From Ramlibacter tataouinensis TTB310 (GTDB lineage Bacteria > Pseudomonadota > Gammaproteobacteria > Burkholderiales > Burkholderiaceae_C): a stretch of DNA of 64,000 nucleotides. This document shows, piece after piece, positions 43,109 through 51,577 of this stretch (position 1 is the stretch's first letter; the number at the start of each line of letters is the position of its first letter). Below the pieces are notes generated by a model. That model was not told the origin of the DNA and searched no databases. It saw nothing but the letters and a program-made list of their open reading frames with translations. A program made the translations under genes and the position numbers. The DNA is taken from the NCBI RefSeq assembly GCF_000215705.1, contig NC_015677.1, positions 3,174,001-3,238,000 on the forward strand, read 5' to 3'.

Positions 43109-43262
43109 ATGATCCTTGCCTCCACCCTCGCCGCCACGCTGCTCAGCGGCCTGCTGTCGGTGCTGCTCGCCGCGACAGTGGCCCTGACCTGGCTGCCGCG
43201 CTTTGCCGACCGCATGGTGGCCTTCGCCGTCGGCCTGCTGCTGGCCTTCGCCTTCACCGAGC
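43109..43262 (+). pseudogene. ZIP-family metal transporter, N-terminal fragment
   Basis: The start MILASTLAATLLSGLLSVLL and RMVAFAVGLLLAFAFTE are the first two membrane helices of a ZIP transporter. The family text stops abruptly at about 43262, after 51 codons. The following bases read as the C-terminal edge of a HAD-hydrolase fragment on the other strand. The gene was cut by a rearrangement; no transporter is made. Confidence 0.7.
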
Positions 43263-43720
43263 AAATAGGGACAAGGTCTCCCAACCCCGAGGCTCGCAAC
43301 TTGGCTAGCTTCCCGTCTGTCTCACCATTCGTGAGTACGGCCACGCGAAAGCCGCAAGTCCCTCATTGCACACAGCAGTTCGGGGGCGCCGGGCACTACA
43401 TGCTGCGGCTTCCCATACCCATCACGGTAGGCACGTTCGCAGCGCTCGAGCTGCTGATGTTCCGCGTCGATGCCGAAATCTGCGAGGAGGCGGCGCATCC
43501 TCGTCGCCCGGGCTTGGTGCAGATCGAGCTCGCCGCGAAGCATTGCGTGGTACGTGGTCCGCAAATGAAGCTCATGCCGCCGTTCTAGCGCGCTCAGCGT
43601 CTGGGACAGCAGGAGAGGCATTTCCGACTGGAGCGAACGCAGCCCGGCGCGGCGATGGAACTGGTCGTCGTACAGCGTGTCATCCAGGTCAAAGAGAGCC
43701 ACCCGTGAGCTAGCGTTCAT
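43263..43720 (-). pseudogene. HAD-family hydrolase, frameshifted and truncated
   Basis: The N-terminus has the HAD motif I VALFDLDDTLYDD and a cap region (LLADFGIDAEHQQLERCERA). Near 43350 the frame shifts; the sequence continues in another frame as RVAVLTNGETDGKLAKLRAS, containing the motif II Thr/Asn, and stops matching at GLGDLVPI, where the ZIP fragment begins on the other strand. Motifs III and IV are missing. Its ATG overlaps the LysR stop (ATGA). Confidence 0.75.
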
Positions 43721-44604
43721 CACGACAGAGCGGCTACTTTCAGCGCGCCCTGCAGGAACGCGCGCGGCATATCGAGGCCAAGTGTGTCGTCGGGCACCAT
43801 GGCATGCAAAGTCTTCTCCACCTTGGCGCCGCCCAACGGCAGCGCAACCAACCAGCCTTGCTCCGTCTCGAGGCGGACGGCCGACTCCATGACCAGCGAA
43901 ACACCCAGGCCCGCCATCACAGCCCGTTTGACTGCTTCGGTGCTACCTAGGCTCATCGTGGTCGCCAGGTCTCCCACCAATGAACCGAACAGGTCCCGCA
44001 ACAAGGTGGCGGTGCCCGTCCCAGGCTCGCCGGCGACCATGGGGGTCCGAAACAGCTGCTCAGGACTGACCTCGCGCTTGCGCTCCCACGGGTGACCGGG
44101 AGGAACGATGACCACCATCTTCTCGCTGCCCCACTTGAAGGAGCTCAGGCCAGGGCGAGGCTGCACCCACTCCACCAACCCGATCTGGGCCATCCCGGTG
44201 CGGACCTGCTCCTGAACTTCCGAGTTGCGGCCGACGCTCACTTCGACGGCGGGCCGCTCCTCAGGGGAAAACAGGTCAGCGAAGCGTTTCAGCAGCCCGG
44301 GCAGGTGGTAGGCGCCGATGTTGCTGCTGGCGGCGATGTTGAGTGTCTGGGTGGACAAGGCACCGCGAGCCCGGCTCTCAAGAGCGAGCAAGGCGCGCGC
44401 GTGCGGCAGGAACCGCTCGCCCTCGACGGTGAGCTTGCATTCGCTGCGGCTTCGTTGGAGGAGCTGCTTACCCAATGCTTCTTCCAGCTTTCGGATGTGC
44501 TGGCTCACCGTGGGTGGCGCTAGGCCCAGGCGCTCGGCCGCGCCCAGGAAGCTATTTGCGTCAACAACGGCGACAAAGGTATTGATCTGTTCGATGTTCA
44601 GCAT
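43720..44604 (-). CDS. LysR-family transcriptional regulator
   Basis: The 294-aa protein has the LysR helix-turn-helix (residues 1-60, INTFVAVVDANSFLGAAERL and PPTVSQHIRKLEEALGKQLL) and an effector-binding domain (about 90-290). The ATG at 44604 is chosen because the family starts with MLNIEQINTF. It is divergent from the twin hydrolase genes with a 130-base gap and probably controls them. The effector is unknown. Confidence 0.9.
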   Translation of the reverse strand: MLNIEQINTFVAVVDANSFLGAAERLGLAPPTVSQHIRKLEEALGKQLLQRSRSECKLTVEGERFLPHARALLALESRARGALSTQTLNIAASSNIGAYHLPGLLKRFADLFSPEERPAVEVSVGRNSEVQEQVRTGMAQIGLVEWVQPRPGLSSFKWGSEKMVVIVPPGHPWERKREVSPEQLFRTPMVAGEPGTGTATLLRDLFGSLVGDLATTMSLGSTEAVKRAVMAGLGVSLVMESAVRLETEQGWLVALPLGGAKVEKTLHAMVPDDTLGLDMPRAFLQGALKVAALS

Positions 44605-44733
44605 TGGAGGCTCCCCGGTTGCCAATCCCGCTGAAGGGATATTACCTGAACTTCGCGATTCACAAGTCGACGAATTAACAGTTTTCGAAACCGGCATCAT
44701 CTGTTATCGTCCGCGCAGCAGGAAGGAGCGCAC

Positions 44734-45468
44734 ATGAGATTCAAGGTCATCGGATGCGGGGACGCTTTTGGCAGCGGCGGGCGATTCAACACCTGCTTCA
44801 TGCTGACGTACGGCGGCGAACAGGTCCTGATCGATTGCGGCGCCAGTTCGCTGATTGCCCTCAAGCGCGCCGGCCAGAACCCGGACGCCATCGGGACCAT
44901 CTTGATCACGCACTTGCACGGTGACCATTTCGGCGGTTTGGTGTTCCTGCTGCGGGAGGCCACTCTGATCCGCCGCCGTAGTCGCAAGCTCACAGTTGCC
45001 GGCCCGCCCGGGTTGAAGAAGCGACTGAGGGTTTCGATGGAAGCGTTCTTTCCGGGCGGGTGGGAGCCCAAGCCGGACTTCGGCCTGGAGATCGTCGAGC
45101 TGGAGGCTGGAGTGCGGCGCGAACTCGGTCCAGTAGCAGTCACGCCTTTTCTGGTGGAACACGCATGCGGCGCCCCGCCCTTCGCACTCCGGGTTGAGTT
45201 CGGCGGCCGGACAGTCAGCTATACAGGCGACACCTCTTGGGTGGATAACTTGATCGCCGCCGGCCGTGGCGCGGACCTGTTCGTTTGTGAGGCCTATTTC
45301 TTCTCCAAACCCATCAATAAGCACCTGAGCTATGAGGTGGTCCTCGCGCGCCTGGCGGACATCGCGCCCAAGCGGCTGCTGCTGACTCACCTCAACGATG
45401 ACATGCTGGAGCGGGTGAAGGACGTGCAGCACGAGGTCGCCGAGGACGGGCTCGAAATCGAACTCTGA
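44734..45468 (+). CDS. MBL-fold metallo-hydrolase (RNase Z-like)
   Basis: The 244-aa protein shows the metal motif THLHGDHFGG, the VEHACGAPPF region, the SYTGDTSWVD Asp and the closing LLLTHLNDD with a final His. This set resembles RNase Z and related MBL-fold phosphodiesterase/thiolesterases, though the RNase Z exosite is missing. The ATG follows AGGAGCGCAC. The next gene is a paralogue of the same length, about half identical by eye. Confidence 0.85.
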   Translation: MRFKVIGCGDAFGSGGRFNTCFMLTYGGEQVLIDCGASSLIALKRAGQNPDAIGTILITHLHGDHFGGLVFLLREATLIRRRSRKLTVAGPPGLKKRLRVSMEAFFPGGWEPKPDFGLEIVELEAGVRRELGPVAVTPFLVEHACGAPPFALRVEFGGRTVSYTGDTSWVDNLIAAGRGADLFVCEAYFFSKPINKHLSYEVVLARLADIAPKRLLLTHLNDDMLERVKDVQHEVAEDGLEIEL

Positions 45469-45491
45469 GCGCAACAGTGCAAAGGAAAACC

Positions 45492-46229
45492 ATGCAGCTC
45501 AAATTCATCGGCAGCGGCGACGCCTTCGGCAGCGGCGGCCGCCTCAACACCTGCTTCCACGTCACCGGCGAGAGAGCCAACTTCCTCATCGACTGCGGCG
45601 CGTCCTCTCTTGTGGGATTGAAGGCGCAGCAAGTGGCGCTCAATCAGATCCAGGCCGTGTTTATCACGCACTTTCACGCGGACCACTTCGGCGGCATTCC
45701 CTTCTTCATGCTGGACGCGCAGTTCTTCTCCAGGCGCACGGAGCCGCTGGTTATCGTCGGGCCGGCCGGGCTGCGCGGCTGGTACGAGCGCGTCATGGAG
45801 ACTGCGTTCCCGGGCTCCTCCAAGACCCAGCCGAAGTTCGAACTGTCCCTGATCGAGGTCGCACCGGGTGAAGTCGTGGAGGTCGCCGGAGTGGTCGTGC
45901 GCCCCTTCCAGGCCCACCATGGAAACCCCGGCGGACCGTTCTTTTCCTATCGGCTCGAGGCTGAGGGGCGGTCTGTAGCCTACACGGGAGACACCGAGTG
46001 GACAGACGCGCTGGTCGCCGCGGCGAGCGGAGTCGATCTTTTCGTGGCTGAAGCCTACTTCTACGACAAGAAGGTCAAGCTGCACCTAGACCTCGCCACC
46101 CTGGAGGAACATCTTCCTGCCATTCGACCCAAGCGTCTGGTGCTCACGCATATGAGCGACGACATGCTCGAGCGGGTCCCAACCCTGTCTTACGAAACGG
46201 CACGGGACGGCATGGTCGTCGATTTCTAA
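45492..46229 (+). CDS. MBL-fold metallo-hydrolase, paralogue of the preceding gene
   Basis: The 245-aa protein repeats the motif set: GSGDAFGSGGRLNTCFHV, THFHADHFGGIPF, QAHHGNPGGPFFSY, VAYTGDTEWTD and VLTHMSDDML. The second His motif differs (AHHGNPG in place of EHACGAP), so substrate use may differ. It follows the first copy by 23 bases with site AGGAAAACC, a tandem duplication. Its stop overlaps the stop of the convergent CoA-transferase remnant. Confidence 0.85.
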   Translation: MQLKFIGSGDAFGSGGRLNTCFHVTGERANFLIDCGASSLVGLKAQQVALNQIQAVFITHFHADHFGGIPFFMLDAQFFSRRTEPLVIVGPAGLRGWYERVMETAFPGSSKTQPKFELSLIEVAPGEVVEVAGVVVRPFQAHHGNPGGPFFSYRLEAEGRSVAYTGDTEWTDALVAAASGVDLFVAEAYFYDKKVKLHLDLATLEEHLPAIRPKRLVLTHMSDDMLERVPTLSYETARDGMVVDF

Positions 46230-47268
46230 TGGACGGGCTGCTCGAGCTCCCGCCGGATCTCGGCGGAATGCTCGCCCAGGGCCGGTAGGCGGTGACAGAT
46301 GGCGAATCCACGGCCGTCGAGGCGCACCGGCGACGCGAACGTCCGTGTGGCGTGTCCACTGGGCAAGGTGATGGCTTGCAGCCAATCCATGTGGGCCACC
46401 TGCGGGTCCGACAACGCCGCGGCATAGTCGTTAATGCGCGCGTGCGGCACGCCCGCGCGCGCGAATGCAGCGATCCAGTGCTCTGTCGGTCGCACCTTGA
46501 AGCGCTCTTCCAGCAGGGACTTGAGTTCCTCCTGGTGCGCCGCGCGATCCCTGGTAGTTGCAAATCGCGGGTCTTGGGCCAACTCGGGCAGGTCTACCAC
46601 CTCGCAGACGGCCAGCCACAGCTTCTGGTTGCCAGCGGCGATTGTGAAATGGCCGTCCGCCGCCTCGAACGCGCGGTAAGGTGCATTGCGCGGATGCGCT
46701 GAACCGAGCTTGCCCGGCTGCGGCCCGTTCCGAAAAACTCGCTTACCTGAAGAGCCGCGATGCCCAGCGTACAACCGAACATCGGGATGTCGAGGTGGCC
46801 GCCCGGGCCGCCCGTGCGCGCGCGCGCCAGCAGGGTTGCGATCGATAACGCGCCATACAGTCCTGAAGCGAAATCGGCAACGGGTACACCGCATTTGACG
46901 GGCGCGCCGCCGGGTTCGCCCGTGACGCTCATCAGCCCGCTGGCAGCCTGGATCGTCAGGTTGAAGCCGCCCTCGGTCGCCCTAGGCCCCGTCTGCCCGA
47001 AAGCCGAGATGGAGCAATAAACCAGATCGGGGCGCTCATCCAGCACTATGGAACGCTTGTTCCGGTTCGACGAAGCGAAGTTCTCGCTATATCCCTCCGT
47101 AAGGGGTGGCCACTGACGCAGCGCGTCCCCTTCGTGCGGCTCGACCTTGATCACGTCGGCGCCCATGTCGGCCAGCAGCATGCTGCAGAAAGGGCCTGCC
47201 GCGACGGAGCAAAACTCCACGACCTTGACGCCGGCCAGCGGTGCGTCATCTCGAGTCGGGCGGTCCAT
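46226..47268 (-). pseudogene. CaiB/BaiF-type CoA-transferase, frameshifted with internal deletion
   Basis: The N-terminus VKVVEFCSVAAGPFCSMLLA and DVIKVEPHEGDALRQW is that of family III CoA-transferases. About 45-50 residues that normally separate KRSIVLD and ERPDLVYCSISAFGQTGP are missing in frame. Near 46735 the frame shifts after ALQVSEFFGTG, and the rest (KLGSAHPRNAPYRAFEAADG to the end) is in another frame. The catalytic Asp region (VPVADFASG) survives. Two independent lesions make an active enzyme unlikely. Confidence 0.85.
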
Positions 47269-47282
47269 ATATATCCAGTACC

Positions 47283-48269
47283 TCAGCCCACTTGATTGAT
47301 GGCGCCGTGCGGGCGTTCACCGCGCAGCGCCTCCAGGACGTTGAGGGCAGCATCGCGTTCGATCTTCCTGCGAACCTCGGTCACAGCCGAGCCGATGTGC
47401 GTCGTGAGCACTGTCTTGTCTGCCATGGCGATCAGCTCGGGGTGGACTTCCAGCGGCCGGTCACTGCGGGCCCAGTCCTCGAACTCGAAAACGTCCGCAG
47501 CGTAGCCGCCGAGTTGCCCCGACTTCAACGCACGTACCACGGCCTCTTCGTGGACGACGGAGCCGCGCGATGGATTGACGAGAAGGCACCCTCGTTTCAC
47601 GTGTGCGAGGCGCTGCTCGTCCAAGTAGTGAAGCGTCCCTGGCACGAGCGGCAGCGCGCTAACCAGAAAATCCGACTGCGAGAGTACCTCGCCAGCCGTC
47701 GCCCAGCGTGCGGTGGACGGCAGCTGGCGAACCGGATCGGGGTCATATACCAGCGTGCGGCATTGGAATCCCGAGAGCTTGCGCGCGATCGCGGCGCCCA
47801 CCGCCCCGCCACCCAGGATTCCGACGGCACTGCCGTCGATCGAGCGGCCATAGAACGTTGGGCGCCAGCCTTGGAAGCCGCCGCTGCGCAAATGCGCGTC
47901 GGCACCCAGGATGTGCCGCCCGAGCGAGATCATGAGTCCCAATGCAAGCTCTGCCGTGGGTTCCGTGAGCAGGTCTGGTACGGCTGTGATCCAGATCTTG
48001 CGACGCGTGCACGCCGCCACATCGAAGTTGTCGAAGCCCTTCAAGGCGCAGCCGACGATCCGGAGCGACGGGCATTCACGGAGGAAGTCGTCGTCGATGC
48101 GGTCCGGCATGAACGCGACGATTGCCTGTGCATCCAGGCAAAGCGCCAGCAACTCCGGCCGCGCCAGTGGCCCCGGACCGGGATTGGAAACCACCTCGCA
48201 ATGTGACGCCAGCAGCTCCAGCGTTTCGGGGAATGCGGGGTTAGTCACTACCACTTTCGGCTTTCGCAT
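47283..48269 (-). CDS. D-2-hydroxyacid dehydrogenase family, phosphite (phosphonate) dehydrogenase-like
   Basis: The 328-aa protein matches PtxD pattern closely: AFMPDRIDDDFL (Met54), CALKGFDNFDV (Lys77), FQGWRPTFYG (Trp135, Tyr140), VNPSRGSVV (Arg235), ADVFEFEDWARSDRP (Glu262-264) and TTHIGSAV (His291). These are the residues known to bind and oxidise phosphite in PtxD. The NAD fold is GILGGGAVGAAIA. No ptxABC transport genes are adjacent. It lies 14 bases upstream of the CoA-transferase remnant. The ATG at 48269 follows GGAATCGAC. Oxidation of another small acid is possible. Confidence 0.8.
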   Translation of the reverse strand: MRKPKVVVTNPAFPETLELLASHCEVVSNPGPGPLARPELLALCLDAQAIVAFMPDRIDDDFLRECPSLRIVGCALKGFDNFDVAACTRRKIWITAVPDLLTEPTAELALGLMISLGRHILGADAHLRSGGFQGWRPTFYGRSIDGSAVGILGGGAVGAAIARKLSGFQCRTLVYDPDPVRQLPSTARWATAGEVLSQSDFLVSALPLVPGTLHYLDEQRLAHVKRGCLLVNPSRGSVVHEEAVVRALKSGQLGGYAADVFEFEDWARSDRPLEVHPELIAMADKTVLTTHIGSAVTEVRRKIERDAALNVLEALRGERPHGAINQVG

Positions 48270-48333
48270 GTCGATTCCATGTTGCTTGGGGATGAAAACC
48301 ATGGTACATAACATTCGCGATCTGCAAGTTGTA

Positions 48334-48346
48334 GATTCTAAGAATC
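48334..48346. promoter_or_regulatory. Palindrome in the divergent dehydrogenase/Bug promoter region
   Basis: GATTCTAAGAATC is a perfect 13-base dyad 65 bases upstream of the dehydrogenase start. It is flanked by AGTTGTAG (about 48328) and CTACAACT (about 48378), another complementary pair. It could be an operator for the divergent genes. Confidence 0.3.
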
Positions 48347-48399
48347 ACGCTTCATGAATCATTGTGCTATCGTGAGCCTACAACTGCTAGGAGACCACC

Positions 48400-48635
48400 A
48401 TGAGAGCTTTCCCTCGCTTGCGCCACCGAATCGCGGCTGTGCTCTTAGGGCTGGCGGCCACCGCGGGACAGCGGCAGACCGCTACCCCAGCAAGCCTGTG
48501 CGCCTGATCGGCAACTACCCACCGTCCGGTGTCGTCGACCGCGTCGCCCGCGCGATGTCCGACCGGCTGACTTCGCTGCTGGGGCTCCCAGGTGGCGAAG
48601 GCCTACGGCGGCACCATCACCGCCGCCTCGTCTGA
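48400..48635 (+). pseudogene. Bug/TctC-type tricarboxylate-binding protein, short remnant
   Basis: A signal-peptide-like start (MRAFPRLRHRIAAVLLGLAA) shifts frame and continues as DRYPSKPVRLIGNYPPSGVV and DRVARAMSDRLTSLLG, the first 45 residues of mature Bug proteins. The remaining 250 residues are absent. It is divergent from the dehydrogenase and has a good ribosome site (GGAGACCACC). Confidence 0.75.
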
Positions 48636-48761
48636 GCAACGCGGCACGTCATTTAGGGCTTCGCTGCCAGTCAGCGGCCTATAAGCAAGTCTTACTGGCG
48701 TCTTCGCTGTCAGCACCATCGCGGCGCATCGCAGCAGAGTAGTGTCCGTGTCAGGCGTAAA

Positions 48762-49073
48762 GTAAGCGGTCGGGAAACGTAGTCCCCTTAGTCATGTGAC
48801 CATCTGCAGAGAGAACGTGCCACTCAAACTTGTAGGCCCTACCTACCAAGGGCGCGGCGAGTGGCACGGTAAGCAGTAAGTGGCGGGGGTCCATCTTGAC
48901 GGGATCAGAGAGGTTGCCTAAGCCAGTAGCGGCTGCCAGCGGTGCGGGAGCAACTCGCCGATGCGGCTTGCCGGCTGCGTTGGCAGCCGCTGCATGACGT
49001 CCTTCAGGTAGGCATGGCGCTGCAGGAGCAGCACCAGACCGGCCTGTGCCGCGCTCAGAGCGGGCTGAGCCAC
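48762..49073 (-). mobile_element. IS66-family insertion sequence remnant
   Basis: On the minus strand HAYLKDVMQRLPTQPASRIG and ELLPHRWQPLLA, ending at a TAG at 48918, is the C-terminus of an IS66 transposase (TnpC). About 155 bases beyond the stop lies GTAAGCGGTCGGGAAACG (48762-48779), which resembles the GTAAGCG-type terminal repeat of this family. The rest of the element is gone. Confidence 0.65.
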
Positions 49074-49174
49074 CATTGATGGACCTGCAACATGGCCCTC
49101 AAGCCGGCACCCTAGCCCAGGGCCGCAGCCCGCGACGTCGGCGTCGCAGTGGACGATCCTGGACCTCAGAAGAC

Positions 49175-49202
49175 AAAAAGCCTTGATGAATCAAGGCTTT
49201 TT
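49175..49202 (-). terminator. Rho-independent terminator after tRNA-Ser
   Basis: AAAAAGCCTTGA-TGAA-TCAAGGCTTTTT is a perfect 12-bp stem with A- and T-runs on both sides, so it works in both directions. It lies 43 bases past the tRNA 3' end. Confidence 0.88.
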
Positions 49203-49244
49203 GCTGCTTTGGAGGACTTCGTTGGACCTGTGTGGACAGGTCCT

Positions 49245-49335
49245 TGGCGGAGCAGGAGGGATTCGAACCCTCGATACGGTGAAACCGTATACCGGATTTC
49301 GAGTCCGGCGCATTCGACCACTCTGCCACCGCTCC
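49245..49335 (-). tRNA. tRNA-Ser (anticodon CGA)
   Basis: The minus strand folds as a class II tRNA: acceptor GGAGCGG/CTGCTCC, anticodon arm CCGGA-CTCGAAA-TCCGG with anticodon CGA, a long variable arm (TATACGGTTTCACCGTAT), and a T-arm with GGTTCGAATCC. The discriminator G and CCA are encoded. It reads UCG codons. It lies just downstream of serS. Confidence 0.95.
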
Positions 49336-49383
49336 TGTTTCTTGCCGGTTCGCGTGGTGCGAAGCCGCAGATTCTAACCCGAC

Positions 49384-50709
<1,326 letters not shown>

Positions 50710-50844
50710 CTAGGGGCGCGGCCCGCGTGTTCTTGCGCGGCCGTAGGCCTGGGCGCACAGGTTTGCGGGCGGGGCGCCTGCATGAGCAGGCCGGTAGCCG
50801 GCCTATCTTGAAGTTCTCGATTGATTGATTGAAAGGAGTTCACC

Positions 50845-51057
50845 ATGAACAAGGATCAGATCAAGGGCCGCGTCAAGGAAGCCGCCGGCGAGCTGCAGGA
50901 GCAGGCGGGCAAGGCCGTCAACAGCCCCGAGCAGGAGGCCAAGGGCCATGCCCGCGAGCAGGGCGGCAAGGTCCAGAAGACCTGGGGCGACGTGAAGGAC
51001 GACGTGAAAGAGGCGCGCGAGGACATGCGCCCCCGCGACGACGCCAAGCGCCCCTGA
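50845..51057 (+). CDS. CsbD-family stress protein
   Basis: The 70-aa acidic, Lys/Glu/Gln-rich protein starts MNKDQIKGRVKEAAGELQEQ, the diagnostic CsbD (YjbJ) beginning. Family members are abundant, soluble, general-stress proteins of unknown biochemical role. It has a good ribosome site (GAAAGGAGTTCACC) and stands alone. Confidence 0.92.
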   Translation: MNKDQIKGRVKEAAGELQEQAGKAVNSPEQEAKGHAREQGGKVQKTWGDVKDDVKEAREDMRPRDDAKRP

Positions 51058-51176
51058 AGGCGCCGCACCGTCCCGCCGGCACAGCCGGTAACAGCCGCAT
51101 ACCCCGGCGACACCCGCCGGGGTGGCGGCTCGGGCCCAATGCAGGGGTGACGGGCGCCAGCCCCAAGGAGACCCTC

Positions 51177-51569
51177 ATGCGATTGCTTGCCGCCCTGGGC
51201 GCTGTGGCCGTGCTGTCAGGCTGCGCGGTCTACGCCCCTCCTCCGTATTACGAAGGCGCCGCTTACGGTGGCCCGGTGTACCCCGCCGCCACGGCCTACC
51301 CGGGGTGGACGGTTCCCTACCCGCATTCGGGCTACGCCCATCCCGGCCCCGGCTACTACGGCTACTACCCCAGCCGCCCGCATTCCCACCCCCACGGCGG
51401 TGGACGGGGCTACCGCGACCGGGACCGCGACGGCATCCCCAACCACCGCGATCGCGACCGCGATGGCGACGGCATCCCCAATCGCGTCGACCGCGACCGC
51501 AACAACGATGGCGTGCCGGACCGGCATGGCCCCCGCGGCCTCAGGTTCCTGAACCTCCATCCCCGCTGA
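51177..51569 (+). CDS. Small lipoprotein with Asp-rich repeats
   Basis: The 130-aa product has a lipoprotein signal (LLAALGAVAVLSGCAVYA) with lipobox LSGC, a Tyr/Pro/Gly-rich middle (residues 20-75), and calcium-binding-like repeats DRDRDGIPNHRDRD, RDGDGIPNRVDRDRNNDGVP, like thrombospondin type-3 repeats in outer-membrane lipoproteins. The ATG follows AAGGAG. Likely surface or outer-membrane located; function unknown. Confidence 0.75.
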   Translation: MRLLAALGAVAVLSGCAVYAPPPYYEGAAYGGPVYPAATAYPGWTVPYPHSGYAHPGPGYYGYYPSRPHSHPHGGGRGYRDRDRDGIPNHRDRDRDGDGIPNRVDRDRNNDGVPDRHGPRGLRFLNLHPR

Positions 51570-51577
51570 AGCAGGAT

